DNA of 64,000 nt from Geothrix fuzhouensis (GCF_024609325.1 NZ_JANHMQ010000002.1:62001-126000), one strand, 5' to 3'. Shown: positions 23,323-33,688, counted from the first letter of the stretch. Notes: generated by a model from the sequence alone, not told the origin. Numbers and translations are program-made.

Positions 23323-25806
23323 ATGCAGCCCACCCCCATCCGCGTCATGAAATTTGGCGGGACCAGTGTCGCTGGCGCCGCGCGACTCCGCACCGTGGCG
23401 GACCTGGTGGTCGCCGCCCGGACCACCCACCGCGTCTGCGTCGTGGCCTCGGCCATGGCCGGGGTGACGAACCTGCTGGTGAACGAGGGTCGCGTGCCCG
23501 ATCCGGCCGCCGCGGATCAGCTCATGGACAGGTTTCGGGCCGTCCATGCCGAGGTGGTGGAGGCGCTGGCGGAGGAGTTGGGCGCCGGCCTGGGGGCGCT
23601 CCGCGCTGAGCTGGACGGATTGGAGAGTCTTGGCCGCCGCCTGCTCCACGGCATGGCTCTGCTGGAGGAAGGGCCGCCCTCGGTGTTGGCCCAGGTGGCG
23701 AGCCTGGGCGAGCGGGCCTCCTGCGCCATCCTGGTGGCCCTGCTGGCGGCCCGGGGCCTGCAGCCCTGCTACCTGGACCCCGTCGAGCACGTCCGCGTGG
23801 AGGGCGACCCGCTCCAGGCCCGGCCCTGCCTGGCCGAGACGGAAGCCCGCTTCGCCGCGGTGAAGGCCGGCAGCGGCGACCTCTGGGTGTTGCCGGGGTT
23901 CTTCGGCGGCGATGCCCAGGGGCGCATCCTGTCCCTGGGGCGCGGCGGCTCCGACCACAGCGCGGCCCTGGCGGCCGCGGCCCTGGGCGCGGAGCTGCTG
24001 GAGATCTGGACCGACGTGGTCGGCCTCTACAGCGCCGATCCCCGCCTGGTGCCCGAGGCCTTCCCCCTGCCGGAAGCCAGCTTCGAGGAGGCCATGGAGC
24101 TCTCCTTCTTCGGCGCGAAGGTCCTCCACCCGAAGACCATCCCACCTGTGCGCGAGCGCGGCATCCCCGTGCGGGTGTGCAGCAGCTTCGACCCCGCCCA
24201 CCCCGGCACGGTGATCCGCGAGGCGGTGCCACCACCCCCCAGTGGCGTGCGGGGCATCTCCTTCCTGCGGGGCCTCTCCGTGGTCAACCTCACGGGGCCG
24301 GGCATGCTGGGGGTGCCGGGCATCGCGGGCCGGGTGTTTGGCGCCCTGGCGCGCAAGGGCATCTCGGTGGTGCTCATCACCCAGAGCTCGTCGGAGCTGT
24401 CCATCTGCTTCGCCGTGCGCCAGGCAGATGGGCCCGGCGCCGTGGCGGCCATCCAGGAGGCCTTCCCCGCGGAGCTGGCGGCGGGCTTCCTGGATCCCCT
24501 GGATCTGCGCGAGGGGCTCTCCGTGCTCAGCATTGTGGGCGACGGCATGCGCACCCGGCCCGGCGTGGCGGGCACTTTCTTCGACGCCCTGGCGGAGGTG
24601 GGCTGCAACGTGGTGGCCATTGCGCAGGGCGCCAGCGAGCGGATCATCTCCGCTGTGGTGGACGAGGCCGAGGGCGCCCGGGCCCTGCCGCACATCCACC
24701 GCCGCTTCTTCCAGACCCAGGTGGTGGTGGACGTGCACCTCCTGGGCGCGGGCAACGTGGGGAGCAGCCTGCTGGGCCAGATCCAGCGGCAGCAGGCCAA
24801 GCTGGCCCAGCAGGGCCTCGACCTGCGGGTGACCACCATTGCCACCAGCCGCCGCATGCGGCTGGACGCCAAGGGCTTGGACCTGGACCACTGGCGGGAG
24901 GACCTGGCGCAAGGTGAGCCCACGGACGTGGACCGCCTGATGGCCGTCGTCCGCAACGGCCCGCCGGCCTTGTCCGTGCTGGTGGACTGCACCACCAGCG
25001 GCGACCTGGCCGCCCGTTACCCGGAGCTCTTCGACGCGGGCTTCCACGTGGTCACGGCCAACAAGAAGGCCAACAGCGCCTCCCAGGCCTTCTACCGCGA
25101 GCTGCGGCAGCGCTCCTCCCGCCGGGGCCTGCGTTTCCTGTACGAAGCCAACGTGGGCGCGGGCCTGCCCATCATCGACACCGTGAAGAACCTGGTGCTC
25201 ACCGGCGACCGGGTGCTGCGCGCCGAGGGTATCCTCTCGGGCTCCATGTCGTACATCCTGGGCCTTCTGGGGGATGGGGTGCCGCTATCCGAGGCCGTGC
25301 GCTCCGCCAAGGAGAGCGGCTTCACCGAGCCGGATCCCCGAGACGACCTCAGCGGCATGGACGTGGCCCGCAAGCTCCTCATCCTGGCCCGGGAGCTGGG
25401 CATGGAGCTGGAGCTGGCGGACGTCCAGGTGGAGGGCCTGCTGCCGGAGTCCTTCGACGCCAGCGGCGATATCCCCACCTTCATGGCCCGCTTGCCGGAG
25501 CTGGACGCGCCGTTCCGGGAGCGTCTGGCAGCCCTGAAGTCCGAGGGGAAGACCTTGCGTTACGTGGGCAGCCTTTCGGACAGTGGCTGTCGCGTCGGCC
25601 TACTGCCGGTGGACGGGGAGCATCCCTTCATGCCCATCAAGGGTGGCGAGAACGCCTTGGCCTTGCTCACGGAGCGCTACCAGCCCCATCCCATGGTCAT
25701 CCGCGGCTACGGCGCGGGAGCGGAGGTGACGGCCGCGGGCGTGCTGGCGGATGTGCTGCGCCTGGTGCCACCAGGCGCCCGGCCCTCGCGGCGGAGGGCT
25801 TCGTGA
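23323..25806 (+). CDS. thrA: Bifunctional aspartokinase / homoserine dehydrogenase
   Basis: An 827-residue fusion, close to E. coli ThrA (820). The N-terminal kinase begins [16 protein letters not shown] and has the [16 protein letters not shown] loop and the [14 protein letters not shown] region. Paired ACT regulatory domains lie at about 310-460, with [19 protein letters not shown] and [19 protein letters not shown]. The C-terminal homoserine dehydrogenase (about 465-820) has the NAD(P) loop [10 protein letters not shown], then [10 protein letters not shown] and [14 protein letters not shown] with the downstream acidic residues [16 protein letters not shown]. It catalyses the first and third steps from aspartate to threonine. 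Threonine feedback through the ACT domains is expected. The stop overlaps the thrB start (GTGA). Confidence 0.96.
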   Translation: MQPTPIRVMKFGGTSVAGAARLRTVADLVVAARTTHRVCVVASAMAGVTNLLVNEGRVPDPAAADQLMDRFRAVHAEVVEALAEELGAGLGALRAELDGLESLGRRLLHGMALLEEGPPSVLAQVASLGERASCAILVALLAARGLQPCYLDPVEHVRVEGDPLQARPCLAETEARFAAVKAGSGDLWVLPGFFGGDAQGRILSLGRGGSDHSAALAAAALGAELLEIWTDVVGLYSADPRLVPEAFPLPEASFEEAMELSFFGAKVLHPKTIPPVRERGIPVRVCSSFDPAHPGTVIREAVPPPPSGVRGISFLRGLSVVNLTGPGMLGVPGIAGRVFGALARKGISVVLITQSSSELSICFAVRQADGPGAVAAIQEAFPAELAAGFLDPLDLREGLSVLSIVGDGMRTRPGVAGTFFDALAEVGCNVVAIAQGASERIISAVVDEAEGARALPHIHRRFFQTQVVVDVHLLGAGNVGSSLLGQIQRQQAKLAQQGLDLRVTTIATSRRMRLDAKGLDLDHWREDLAQGEPTDVDRLMAVVRNGPPALSVLVDCTTSGDLAARYPELFDAGFHVVTANKKANSASQAFYRELRQRSSRRGLRFLYEANVGAGLPIIDTVKNLVLTGDRVLRAEGILSGSMSYILGLLGDGVPLSEAVRSAKESGFTEPDPRDDLSGMDVARKLLILARELGMELELADVQVEGLLPESFDASGDIPTFMARLPELDAPFRERLAALKSEGKTLRYVGSLSDSGCRVGLLPVDGEHPFMPIKGGENALALLTERYQPHPMVIRGYGAGAEVTAAGVLADVLRLVPPGARPSRRRAS

Positions 25807-26816
25807 CCTCCTCTGACTTTTCCCTGGCGGGCGTGACGGCCTACGCCCCCGCCAGCATCGGCAACTTCGCCGCGGGGTTCGACCTGTTGGGCGCGGCCCT
25901 CGCCCCCCTGGACGGCAGCCTGCTGGGCGACCTCGTGCATGCCGCGCTGGCGCCGGAGGCCTCCTTCCAGCTGGAGGGGCCGTTCGCCAAGGCCCTGGCG
26001 GACGACACCCGTCCCAACCTGGTGCTGCGGGTCGCAGACCTCTTTCAGGAGGCGCTGCAGGCGAAGGGTCGGCCGGTCGGCCCCTTTGCTCTCCGTCTGG
26101 AGAAGCGGCTTCCCGTGGCCAGCGGCCTCGGTTCCAGCGCCAGTTCCATCGTGGCCACCCTGGCGGCCCTCCAGGTCCTCTGCGGGGATCCCCTCTCCGT
26201 CCCTGAACTGCTCGAGCTGGCGGGACGGGCCGAAGGCAGCACCAGCGGCGGCATCCACCTGGACAACGTCGCGCCTTCCCTGTTGGGCGGCCTGCAGCTC
26301 ACGGTCCCGGGTCGCGATGGGAAGCCCGCCGCCCGCCGCTTGCCCTGGCCCACGGACCTGCTGCTCGTGGTGGCGCATCCCGACTACCAGCTGGCCACGG
26401 CGCGAAGCCGAGCTGCCTTGCCGGAGCGACCGGCCTGGACCGAGACGGTGGAATTCGCGGGCAACCTCGCGGGCTTGGTGCACGCCCTGCACACCGACGA
26501 CCGGGCCCTGCTGGCGCGCTGCCTGCGCGATCCGCTGGTGGAGGCTCATCGCGCGCCGCTGGTACCGGGCTTCCGGGCGGCGCAGGCTGGGGCCCTCGCC
26601 GCCGGGGCGCTGGGCTGCACCTTGTCGGGCTCCGGGCCCTCCGTGTTCGCGGTAGCCGGGGATGAGGCGGACGCTGGCGCCGTGGCCGCGGCCCTCCAGG
26701 AGGGCTTTGCCCAGGCGGATCTGCCCAGCCGCGCCTGGATCTGCGCCCTGGATCTGGAAGGCGCCCGAACCCTGTCGCCCGTGCCCCGCCATCCTCTGTT
26801 CGAGGCCCACCCATGA
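25803..26816 (+). CDS. thrB: Homoserine kinase
   Basis: A 337-residue GHMP-family kinase that phosphorylates homoserine. Motif 1 is [19 protein letters not shown], the ATP-binding motif 2 is [19 protein letters not shown], and motif 3 near the C-terminus is [16 protein letters not shown]. The GTG start lies inside the thrA stop (GTGA at 25803-25806), and the stop overlaps the thrC start (ATGA at 26813-26816), so the three genes are translationally coupled. Length is normal for the family. Confidence 0.95.
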   Translation: MTSSDFSLAGVTAYAPASIGNFAAGFDLLGAALAPLDGSLLGDLVHAALAPEASFQLEGPFAKALADDTRPNLVLRVADLFQEALQAKGRPVGPFALRLEKRLPVASGLGSSASSIVATLAALQVLCGDPLSVPELLELAGRAEGSTSGGIHLDNVAPSLLGGLQLTVPGRDGKPAARRLPWPTDLLLVVAHPDYQLATARSRAALPERPAWTETVEFAGNLAGLVHALHTDDRALLARCLRDPLVEAHRAPLVPGFRAAQAGALAAGALGCTLSGSGPSVFAVAGDEADAGAVAAALQEGFAQADLPSRAWICALDLEGARTLSPVPRHPLFEAHP

Positions 26817-28081
26817 AGCTCGCCAGCACCCGGAATCCCTCCACCCAGGCCACCTTCCTGGAGGCCGCCCGCATGGGTCTGGCCCCGGACGGTGGCCTCT
26901 TCGCCCCTGTGGCGATCCCCCCGTTCAGCGATATGGCAGATCTGCTGAGACTCACCTTCCTGCCCCGCTCCGTAGAGATCCTGCATCGCATCCTGGGCGA
27001 CGAGCTGCCCCGACTGGTGGTTGAGGATCTGGCCCGCTCTGCGTTCACCTTCCCGGCGCCCCTGGTGCCGGTACGGCCCGGGATCTCCGCGCTGGAGCTG
27101 TTCCACGGGCCCACGCTAGCCTTCAAGGACTTCGGCGCCCGCTTCCTCGCCCGCGTGCTGGCCCTCGATGCAGGCGCCAAGCCCCGCACCGTGCTCACGG
27201 CCACCTCCGGTGATACCGGCGCCGCGGTGGCCAATGCCTTTCTGGGCCTGCCGGGTGTGCGCGTGGTGGTGCTCTATCCCTCGGGCCGCGTATCGCCACT
27301 GCAGGAGCGCCAGTTCGCCACCTGCGGCGGCAACGTGCTGGCCCTGGCGGTGGATGGCGTGTTCGACGACTGCCAGCGCCTGGTGAAGGGGGCCTTCGAG
27401 GACCCTGAGCTCGTCGGCAGTCTGGGCCTCACTTCCGCCAACAGCATCAACATCGCCCGCCTCCTGGCGCAGCTGCTGTACTACTTCGAGGCTGCAGCCC
27501 AGGCCGAGCGCGGCGCACCCCTGACGGTGGCCGTGCCCAGCGGCAACTTTGGCAACCTCTACGCGGGCCTGCTGGCCCAGGCCATGGGCGCGCCCATCGG
27601 CGCCTTCGTGGTGGCCACGAACGCCAACCGCGTGGTGCCGGACTACCTCGATACCGGGGTGTACCGCCCCCGGCCCTCGGTGGCCACGCTCTCCAACGCC
27701 ATGGACGTGGGCTCGCCCAGCAACTGGGAGCGCATCCACGCGCTGTTCCGCGGCGATCATGACGCCATGGCCGCGGCCCTGCGCTGGGGTGTCCGCAGCG
27801 ACGCGGAGACACGGCAGACGGTCCTCGACCTGGACCGCGAAGGCTACCTGGCCGATCCCCACGGGGCCGTGGCCTGCGGCGTGCTTCAGGCCCAGCTGCG
27901 CGAGGGTGAGCAGGGCATCTTCCTCGCCACGGCTCATCCCGCCAAGTTCCGCGAGTCCCTGGAACCCACCCTGGGCAGGGAGATTCCGCTGCCCAGGGCC
28001 CTCAGCGACTTGCTGGAGAAACCGCTGCTGAACGAGCCGCTTCCTGCGGAGCAGGCGGCGCTGAAGCGCAGGCTGAGCTGA
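26813..28081 (+). CDS. thrC: Threonine synthase
   Basis: A 422-residue PLP enzyme that converts phosphohomoserine to threonine. The PLP lysine is in FHGPTLAFKDFGARF. The phosphate-binding loop and neighbours are TATSGDTGAAVANAF, and the C-terminal part has VAVPSGNFGNLYAGLLA. The size and the EcoThrC-like order of motifs point to the class I (short) type. It is the last gene of thrABC; the next gene is convergent, on the minus strand. No obvious terminator hairpin is seen in the 18-bp gap. Confidence 0.95.
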   Translation: MKLASTRNPSTQATFLEAARMGLAPDGGLFAPVAIPPFSDMADLLRLTFLPRSVEILHRILGDELPRLVVEDLARSAFTFPAPLVPVRPGISALELFHGPTLAFKDFGARFLARVLALDAGAKPRTVLTATSGDTGAAVANAFLGLPGVRVVVLYPSGRVSPLQERQFATCGGNVLALAVDGVFDDCQRLVKGAFEDPELVGSLGLTSANSINIARLLAQLLYYFEAAAQAERGAPLTVAVPSGNFGNLYAGLLAQAMGAPIGAFVVATNANRVVPDYLDTGVYRPRPSVATLSNAMDVGSPSNWERIHALFRGDHDAMAAALRWGVRSDAETRQTVLDLDREGYLADPHGAVACGVLQAQLREGEQGIFLATAHPAKFRESLEPTLGREIPLPRALSDLLEKPLLNEPLPAEQAALKRRLS

Positions 28082-28099
28082 CGCCTGTTCCGCGTCAGG

Positions 28100-28537
28100 T
28101 CACTTGGCCTGGAGGCTCTCGATGTACTTGGTCAGGTTGGCCACGCGCATGCGAACAACGGGCTCCTGGCTGCTGTTCAGGCTGCGGAAGACGGGCCCCC
28201 ACACGGGCATGTCCTGGAGGCTGTGGGTCTCGGCCCTGGCCTCGCCGCGGATGACCTGAGAGACCTGATCCTTGGGGAAGGTCCCCTTGTTGCGTTTGGC
28301 CAGGCTGGTCAGATCAGGCACCGCGTGCTTCAGGCTGCCCTTCGCGGGCCCGTCGCCCAGGCCTTTGGAACCATGGCAGGTGGCGCAGTAGGACTGGTAC
28401 ATCTCGGACCCCGAGGCGGGTGACGTGTAGCGGGCCGGGGCCATCTGGATCGCAGGGGGTTTGGCGGCCGGGCTTTGCGCCATGGCGGGCAGGGCGAGCG
28501 CGGTGGCGAAGAGGAGCGAGGCAACGCGGGAGGACAT
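28100..28537 (-). CDS. Periplasmic monoheme c-type cytochrome
   Basis: A 145-residue protein with a signal peptide (MSSRVASLLFATALALPAMAQ). One heme site, YCATCHGSKGLGDGPA, is typical of class I cytochrome c. A Pro-rich stretch with methionines later (SLQDMPVWGPVFRSL) probably supplies the Met axial ligand. I chose ATG 28537 with GGAGA upstream; the longer frame to 28717 adds nothing recognisable. It probably carries electrons in the periplasm. It stands alone between thrC and a broken gene. Confidence 0.87.
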   Translation of the reverse strand: MSSRVASLLFATALALPAMAQSPAAKPPAIQMAPARYTSPASGSEMYQSYCATCHGSKGLGDGPAKGSLKHAVPDLTSLAKRNKGTFPKDQVSQVIRGEARAETHSLQDMPVWGPVFRSLNSSQEPVVRMRVANLTKYIESLQAK

Positions 28538-28740
28538 GGGCTTCTCCTGGAGAATGGGTGAAACAACAACGCTTCCGCCCCCTCGGGGTCGGCAAGGGTT
28601 CAGCTGAAGCCACCTTCGGGCCCAGCACAGGAGTGAAGATAGACCTGGGAGAAGATCAAACAAGACTTCGAGATCGTGTTTGATCCAAAACGCCGCGGTA
28701 CTCCGGGTCAGATTCACAAAGCGTCAAAATGGGTGAGGCT

Positions 28741-29223
28741 TCACCAGAGGGCGTAGGGGACTTCGCGGTGCCACTGCCCGCCGGGAAGGTTGTGGCGGGT
28801 GATCTCGTTGGAGGCCAAATCGAACGTGTAGGCCTGCCGGAAGGGACTGAAGCGACTGACGCAGTAGAGGCGAAGGTAGCGGGCCCGGTTCGGTGCCGTC
28901 TCGCGCAGCAGGATCCAGGACCCGTCGAAGCAGGCCGCGTGAATCAGCACCTGCTCTCCCAGAGCCGGGTCCTGATCCACCAGTCAATACTGTGGATCGT
29001 CGCGGATGGCCTGAAGCACCTGATCGTAGGGCCTGGTGGCCTTCAAGGCCTCGTGGTCCTGGCAGGCTAGCTTGACCTGGCCGCCTCCGGCCTCAGTGTC
29101 CGCCAAGGTGGAGAACCAGAGGTTCCCGAGCCAGCCGAAGAACCAGAGATCTGCCAGACTGCGCCAAAGCGGGCCCAGGCCGCCGCCCGAATCCACCACG
29201 CTGAAGCTGGTTTCAGAGACCAT
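28741..29223 (-). pseudogene. Hypothetical gene interrupted by one in-frame TGA
   Basis: Two 79-codon reading frames on the minus strand (29223-28984 and 28980-28741) are in the same phase and separated only by TGA (28986-28984) and one CTG codon. Together they give about 160 residues that read as a single protein: an aromatic N-terminal part (LADLWFFGWLGNLWFSTLAD), then QAIRDDPQY-stop-LVDQDPALGEQV, and a soluble C-terminal part (SWILLRETAPNRARYLRLYC). A TGG to TGA change is the simplest explanation. The start overlaps the upstream GDPD gene by 11 bp. Alternatives are two coupled small genes (GTG at 28980), a sequencing error, or readthrough. Family not recognised. Confidence 0.5.
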
Positions 29224-29869
29224 CGGCGATGAGCACCGCGGGCACGAAGGGCAGATCCTTCGCCTCGGCGGGGGTCTTCATGCCCCAGATGGCCAGACGA
29301 TCGGCGTAGGGCAGCCAGAGGCGGGGGGTGACTTTCACGGCCTTGAGGGGCGGGTGGAGCCAGAGGGGCTCGGGCAGGTCGGCCAGTTCCTCGGCGCTCA
29401 GCTCCATGGCCTCGTCCAGCTCCCACAGGAAACCGCAGCGGGCGGTTTCGCAGGCGGCCCAGAGCTGGAGCACCTCACTGTGCTCGAAGCTGCTGAACAG
29501 CACGCGATCGAGGGCCTCGGCGGCTTCCACCGTGGCCAGGGCCTGCTGCCAGCCGGGTTCGCTCTTCAGTTCGACGTTGATGAGCTTCGCGGGCAGTTCC
29601 AGCACGTCCGCCAGGCGGGGCAGGGGCTCACCGTTCTTCAGGAGCGGCAGCTCTGCGGCCTTCAGCTTGCGCAGGATGCCCGACCCGTTCGCGGTGCGGG
29701 CCAGATCCTCATCGTGCAGCACGGCGCACACGCCGTCGCGGGTGGGCTGCACGTCCAGCTCGAAGCCGTCCATGCCTGCCGCCAGAGCCGCACGGAAGGC
29801 CTCCATGCTGTTTTCCAGGTGCTTCGCGGACAGGCCGCGGTGGCCGAGGATGAGGGACTGCTTGGGCAT
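29213..29869 (-). CDS. Glycerophosphodiester phosphodiesterase
   Basis: A 218-residue cytoplasmic GDPD/UgpQ-type enzyme that hydrolyses glycerophosphodiesters to glycerol 3-phosphate and an alcohol. The catalytic region is LGHRGLSAKHLENSMEAF (His10, Arg11). The metal/catalytic cluster GFELDVQPTRDGVCAVLHDEDLARTANG follows at about 35-62, and the later acidic site is INVELKSEPGW. No signal peptide is seen. It starts 11 bases after the FAD oxidase stop, so the two may be cotranscribed, and the interrupted hypothetical gene follows in the same direction. Confidence 0.9.
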   Translation of the reverse strand: MPKQSLILGHRGLSAKHLENSMEAFRAALAAGMDGFELDVQPTRDGVCAVLHDEDLARTANGSGILRKLKAAELPLLKNGEPLPRLADVLELPAKLINVELKSEPGWQQALATVEAAEALDRVLFSSFEHSEVLQLWAACETARCGFLWELDEAMELSAEELADLPEPLWLHPPLKAVKVTPRLWLPYADRLAIWGMKTPAEAKDLPFVPAVLIADGL

Positions 29870-29880
29870 GAGAACCCCCT

Positions 29881-31221
29881 TCAGATGACTTTGCCAGGGT
29901 TGAAGATACCGCTGGGGTCCAGGGCCTGCTTGAGCGCCCGCAGAACCTGGATTTGCCCGGGGTCGGACAGCGTGAGGAACGCCTCCCGCTTCGCGAGGCC
30001 GATGCCGTGCTCGCCGCTGAGGGTACCGCCCAGGCTGAGGGCGAGCCGGAAGAGGTCCAGGAGCTGCCGTTCGAGCACCGCGGGCTCGGCGTCGCCGGCG
30101 CCCAGCAGGTTCACATGCAGGTTGCCATCACCCAGGTGGCCGTAAGTCACGCTGGGAATGGCCAGGCGCTCCAGCCCCGCGAAGAACTCCCGCAGGCGGC
30201 TGCGGGGCACCACGATGTCCTCGCTCACCTTCTTTGGGTGGCGTTCCTTGAGGAAGGCGCTGGTCATGCGACGCACGGCCCAGATCCCGGCCCGCTGGCG
30301 TGCGTCCGAGGCAATCTCCAGGTGCTCGGCCATGGGTCCCAGCACGTCCGTGAGGCCTTCGAGGAAGGGTGCGGAGGTGCAGCCGCGATCATCGAATTCG
30401 AGGATGGCCAGCGCCTCGCCCGGCAGGCGCCGCGCCTCCTCGGGGCCATGGGCGCGCAGCTCCGCCAGCACGGCGGGATCGAAGAACTCGAAGGCACTGG
30501 GCAGGTAGCCCGCGCCGCAGAGGCGGCCCGGTAGATCCAGAAGATCCTCCCAGCGCTTCACGGGCAGCAGCAGGGTGGCGTATTCCTGGGGCAGGGTCGT
30601 GAGCCGCAGCGTGGCGCCCACGATGAAGCCGAAGAGGCCTTCGCTGCCAATGAGCAGCTGGCCCAGGGCTGGGCCCGCGTTGGCTTTCACGCTGGAGATT
30701 CCAAAGGTATGCACCTCGCCGTCGTCCAGCAGGGCATCCACGGACAGCACCCAGTTCCGCGTCATGCCGTACTTGCAGGCGTTGGGTCCCCCGGCGTTGG
30801 TGGCCAGGGTGCCGCCCAGGGCGCAGCTCTCCCAGGAGTTGGGATCGGGCGGGTAGAAGAGGCCGGCAGCGGCGGCCGTGGTTTTCACCTCGCGCAGCGG
30901 GGCGCTGACGGGGGCGCTGAGGCAGAGATCCTGGGGTGAGAGGCGAAGTTCGCCGGGCCAGGCGGAGAAGTCCACCACGACGGCACGCCCCCCCACAGGC
31001 ACGCAGCCGCCCGCCTTGCCCGTGCCCGCGCCCCGGGGAACCAGGCCAAAGCCCTCAACCTTGGCGAGGCGCACCAGCCCCTTCAGGGCCGCGGGGCCTC
31101 GGGGCAGCACCACGGCGAGGGGGAGCGTCCCCTGAACGTGGGATTCATCGCGGCGATAAGGCTCCAATGCCTCCGGGTCCGTGAGGACCGTGGCATCGGG
31201 AAGGTTCGGGAACAAGGCCAT
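29881..31221 (-). CDS. FAD-linked oxidase (GlcD / D-lactate dehydrogenase type)
   Basis: A 446-residue flavoprotein of the 4-cresol dehydrogenase/VAO fold. The FAD-binding motifs are VPRGAGTGKAGGCVPVGG and ESCALGGTLATNAGGPNACKYG. The C-terminal domain ends in the family signature SGEHGIGLAKREAFL. Members oxidise 2-hydroxy acids such as D-lactate or glycolate and pass electrons to quinone or cytochrome. No iron-sulfur partner (GlcF) is adjacent, so it may be the single-subunit type. The start at 31221 gives normal length. The substrate is inferred only at family level. Confidence 0.88.
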   Translation of the reverse strand: MALFPNLPDATVLTDPEALEPYRRDESHVQGTLPLAVVLPRGPAALKGLVRLAKVEGFGLVPRGAGTGKAGGCVPVGGRAVVVDFSAWPGELRLSPQDLCLSAPVSAPLREVKTTAAAAGLFYPPDPNSWESCALGGTLATNAGGPNACKYGMTRNWVLSVDALLDDGEVHTFGISSVKANAGPALGQLLIGSEGLFGFIVGATLRLTTLPQEYATLLLPVKRWEDLLDLPGRLCGAGYLPSAFEFFDPAVLAELRAHGPEEARRLPGEALAILEFDDRGCTSAPFLEGLTDVLGPMAEHLEIASDARQRAGIWAVRRMTSAFLKERHPKKVSEDIVVPRSRLREFFAGLERLAIPSVTYGHLGDGNLHVNLLGAGDAEPAVLERQLLDLFRLALSLGGTLSGEHGIGLAKREAFLTLSDPGQIQVLRALKQALDPSGIFNPGKVI

Positions 31222-31248
31222 GCCCCAGTGTGACGGATGGCTGTCTGG

Positions 31249-31953
31249 TTAGGAAACCAGCGTCCCCACGGGCTCGCCCTTCACGGCGGCCACCAGGTTG
31301 CCGGGCTTGTTCATGTCGAACACCAGGATGGGCAGCCTGTTTTCCATGCACAAAGCGATGGCGGAGGCGTCCATGACCCGCAGGCCCTTTTCCAGCACAT
31401 CCTGGAAGCAGATGCGGTCGAAGCGGGTGGCGGTGGGATCCGTCTTGGGGTCGGCGGTGTAGATGCCGTCCACGTTGGTGGCCTTCATCACCACTTCGGC
31501 GCAGATCTCATTGCCGCGCAGGGCGGCGGCGGTGTCGGTGCTGAAGTAGGGGTTGCCCGTGCCGGCGCCGAAGATCACCACGCGGCCCTTCTCCAGGTGG
31601 CGGGTGGCCCGGCGGCGGATGTAGCTCTCGGCCACCTTGGGCATCTCTAGGCCCGAGAGGGTGCGGGTGTCCACGCCCTTGTGCTCCAGGGCGTCCTGCA
31701 GGGCCAGGGCGTTGATCATGGTCGCCAGCATGCCCATGTGATCGGCGGTGGTGCGGTCCATGCCCTTGGTGGCGCCTGCCACGCCGCGGAAGATGTTCCC
31801 GCCACCGATGACCAGCCCCACTTCCACGCCCAGTTCCCGGATGGCCTTCACCTGATCGGCGATCATGTTGACCACCGCCGGGTCGATGCCGTACTTCTGG
31901 TCGCCCATGAGGGCTTCGCCGGAGAGTTTCAGAAGGATGCGCTTGAACTTCAT
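31249..31953 (-). CDS. pyrH: UMP kinase
   Basis: A 234-residue hexameric-type uridylate kinase (amino acid kinase fold). Motifs are [14 protein letters not shown] at the N-terminus, [10 protein letters not shown], the [17 protein letters not shown] loop and [22 protein letters not shown]. It makes UDP from UMP and ATP. It lies downstream of rpsB-tsf, as in many bacteria, but separated from tsf by a strong terminator-like stem. frr, which often follows, is not next here. Confidence 0.95.
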   Translation of the reverse strand: MKFKRILLKLSGEALMGDQKYGIDPAVVNMIADQVKAIRELGVEVGLVIGGGNIFRGVAGATKGMDRTTADHMGMLATMINALALQDALEHKGVDTRTLSGLEMPKVAESYIRRRATRHLEKGRVVIFGAGTGNPYFSTDTAAALRGNEICAEVVMKATNVDGIYTADPKTDPTATRFDRICFQDVLEKGLRVMDASAIALCMENRLPILVFDMNKPGNLVAAVKGEPVGTLVS

Positions 31954-31992
31954 GGAGGCTCCAGGCCGGATTCGGGACAGGTGGGGTCCTAC

Positions 31993-32030
31993 CTACAAAA
32001 AGGGCGGCCCAGGGGCCGCCCTTTTTGTAG
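31993..32030. terminator. Terminator between tsf and pyrH
   Basis: A near-perfect 18-bp stem (CTACAAAAAGGGCGGCCC and its complement, two-base gap) with A5 and T5 runs, so it can act in both directions. It follows the tsf stop on the minus strand. pyrH therefore needs readthrough or its own promoter. Confidence 0.85.
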
Positions 32031-32041
32031 CAGACAAATGA

Positions 32042-32692
32042 CTACTTGGCGGCGGCGACTTCGGCGGCGAAGTTTTCGCTGCGCTTCTCGAGGCCCTCGC
32101 CCATGACGTACTTGGTGAAGCGGCGGATGCTGAGCTTCTCGCCGATCTCGGCGGTCTTCTGGGACAGGTACTGCTGGATGGTGAGGTCGGGGTTCATGAT
32201 GAAAGGCTGTTCGAGGAGGCAGACCTCTTTGAAGATGCTGTTCATCTTGCCTTCGACGATGCGCTCGACGATGTTCTGGGGCTTGCCGGTGGCCAGGGCC
32301 TGCTCCATGGCGATGCGCTTCTCGGTCTCCAGGAAATCCTGGGTGACCTCTTCCTTGGTGACGAAGCGGGGCGCGGGATCGGCCGCCGCGATGTGCATCG
32401 CGATCTCCTTCACCAGGCGCTGGAAGGCTTCGTTGCGAGCCACGAAATCAGTCTCGGAGTTCACTTCGACCAGCACGCCCACGCGGCCGCCGGGGTGGAT
32501 GTAGGCTTCCACGATGCCTTCGGCGGCAATGCGGTCGGCCTTCTTCGCGGAGGCGGCCATGCCCTTCTTGCGGAGCCACTCGATGGACTGCTCCATGTCG
32601 CCGTTGTTCTCTTCCAGGGCCTTCTTGCAGTCCATCATGCCGAGGCCGGTCTTCTCACGCAGCGTCTTCACGTCATTGGCGGTGAATGCCAT
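32042..32692 (-). CDS. tsf: Translation elongation factor Ts
   Basis: A 216-residue nucleotide-exchange factor for EF-Tu. The N-terminal UBA-like domain is [21 protein letters not shown], and the EF-Tu contact motif is [12 protein letters not shown]. It is shorter than the E. coli protein (283), matching the compact type with a reduced second core subdomain found in many other bacteria. It lies after rpsB with an 88-bp gap that holds a perfect hairpin. Length and motifs leave little doubt. Confidence 0.95.
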   Translation of the reverse strand: MAFTANDVKTLREKTGLGMMDCKKALEENNGDMEQSIEWLRKKGMAASAKKADRIAAEGIVEAYIHPGGRVGVLVEVNSETDFVARNEAFQRLVKEIAMHIAAADPAPRFVTKEEVTQDFLETEKRIAMEQALATGKPQNIVERIVEGKMNSIFKEVCLLEQPFIMNPDLTIQQYLSQKTAEIGEKLSIRRFTKYVMGEGLEKRSENFAAEVAAAK

Positions 32693-32726
32693 AGGTTATC
32701 TCCTGGATCGTGGGGGCTTCAGACCA

Positions 32727-32760
32727 TCAGCCATCAGCGGGCGGACCCTCTGATGGCTGA
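32727..32760. repeat. Hairpin in the rpsB-tsf gap
   Basis: TCAGCCATCAG (32727-32737) and CTGATGGCTGA (32750-32760) form a perfect 11-bp stem with a 12-base loop. No T-run follows. In E. coli a partial terminator or processing site in this gap adjusts the rpsB:tsf ratio; a similar role is plausible. Confidence 0.6.
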
Positions 32761-32780
32761 CGAAGGTAGTGGGGGAGGGT

Positions 32781-33533
32781 CTAGCCCTCGACTTCCATCT
32801 TTTCGGCCATCATCTTCTTCATGTCCTCGGTGTCGCCCTTGTCGCGGAAGGACTGGCGGCCCTCGAGGATGGAGTCGGCCACGCGCTCGGAGAAGAGCAG
32901 GATGGAGCGGATGGCGTCGTCATTGGCGGGGATCACGTAGTCCACCATGTCGGGATCGCAGTTGGTGTCCACGATGCCCACCACCTTGATGCCGATCTTC
33001 TTGGCCTCGGTCACGGCGATGTCTTCGCGATGTGGATCGATGACGAAGATGATGTCGGGCAGCGAGCGCATGTCGCGGATGCCGTGAAAGGAGGCCTCCA
33101 GCTTCAGGCGGGTGCGGTTCAGGGTGAGCAGTTCCTTCTTGGAGAGCAGGGCCGTGCGGGCGGGATCGGCCAAGGTGGCCTCGATCTCGCGGAACTTCTC
33201 CAGGCTCTTCTTGATGGTGGTGAAGTTGGTCAGCATGCCGCCCAGCCAGCGGTTGTTGACGTAGAAGGCGCCGCAACGGGCGGCCTGCTCGGCGATGAGC
33301 TCCTGGGCCTGGGGCTTGGTGGCCACGAAGAGGAAGTTCTTCCCCTCGCCGGCGGCCTTGGTCAGGAAGTTCGCAGCGGTGTTCCAGAGGCGCAGGGTCT
33401 TCTGGAGGTCGATGATGTAGATGCTGTTGCGGGCCCCGAAGATGTACTTCTTCATCTTGGGATTCCAACGCTTGGTCTGGTGTCCGAAATGGGCACCGGC
33501 CTCGAGAAGTTCCTTCATCTGGATGGCAGCCAT
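32781..33533 (-). CDS. rpsB: 30S ribosomal protein S2
   Basis: A 250-residue ribosomal protein. Family segments are LLEAGAHFGHQTKRWNPKM, NSIYIIDLQKTL, NNRWLGGMLTNFTTI and DIIFVIDPHREDIAV. I chose ATG 33533 (protein starts MAAIQMKELL); the frame is open to 33560 but extra residues are not part of the family. It heads an rpsB-tsf operon. The 158-bp gap to rpsI should hold its promoter and perhaps an S2-binding leader; I saw no clear structure. Confidence 0.96.
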   Translation of the reverse strand: MAAIQMKELLEAGAHFGHQTKRWNPKMKKYIFGARNSIYIIDLQKTLRLWNTAANFLTKAAGEGKNFLFVATKPQAQELIAEQAARCGAFYVNNRWLGGMLTNFTTIKKSLEKFREIEATLADPARTALLSKKELLTLNRTRLKLEASFHGIRDMRSLPDIIFVIDPHREDIAVTEAKKIGIKVVGIVDTNCDPDMVDYVIPANDDAIRSILLFSERVADSILEGRQSFRDKGDTEDMKKMMAEKMEVEG

Positions 33534-33688
33534 GCTGGCCTCCCTGGTCAAGCGGCGCATACGAGTGAAGGAGCGCCGCGGGTGGGATGAAAGGCTTGGG
33601 GATGGTTCCCTTCGCCCGAATCGTCCGCAACTGGATACGGACCGGAAAAGCGAGAGGGGGACCCGAAGATCCCCCTCCCAGAGAACGA

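Noticed and set aside
21733-25047. A 1104-codon minus-strand frame
   Set aside because: It lies opposite the transporter and thrA and consists of His/Gly/Gln-rich shadow sequence typical of antisense frames in GC-rich genes.
28984-28986. TGA as a selenocysteine codon
   Set aside because: No family with Sec or Cys at this place is recognised and I saw no clear SECIS-like stem; a Trp to stop change is simpler.
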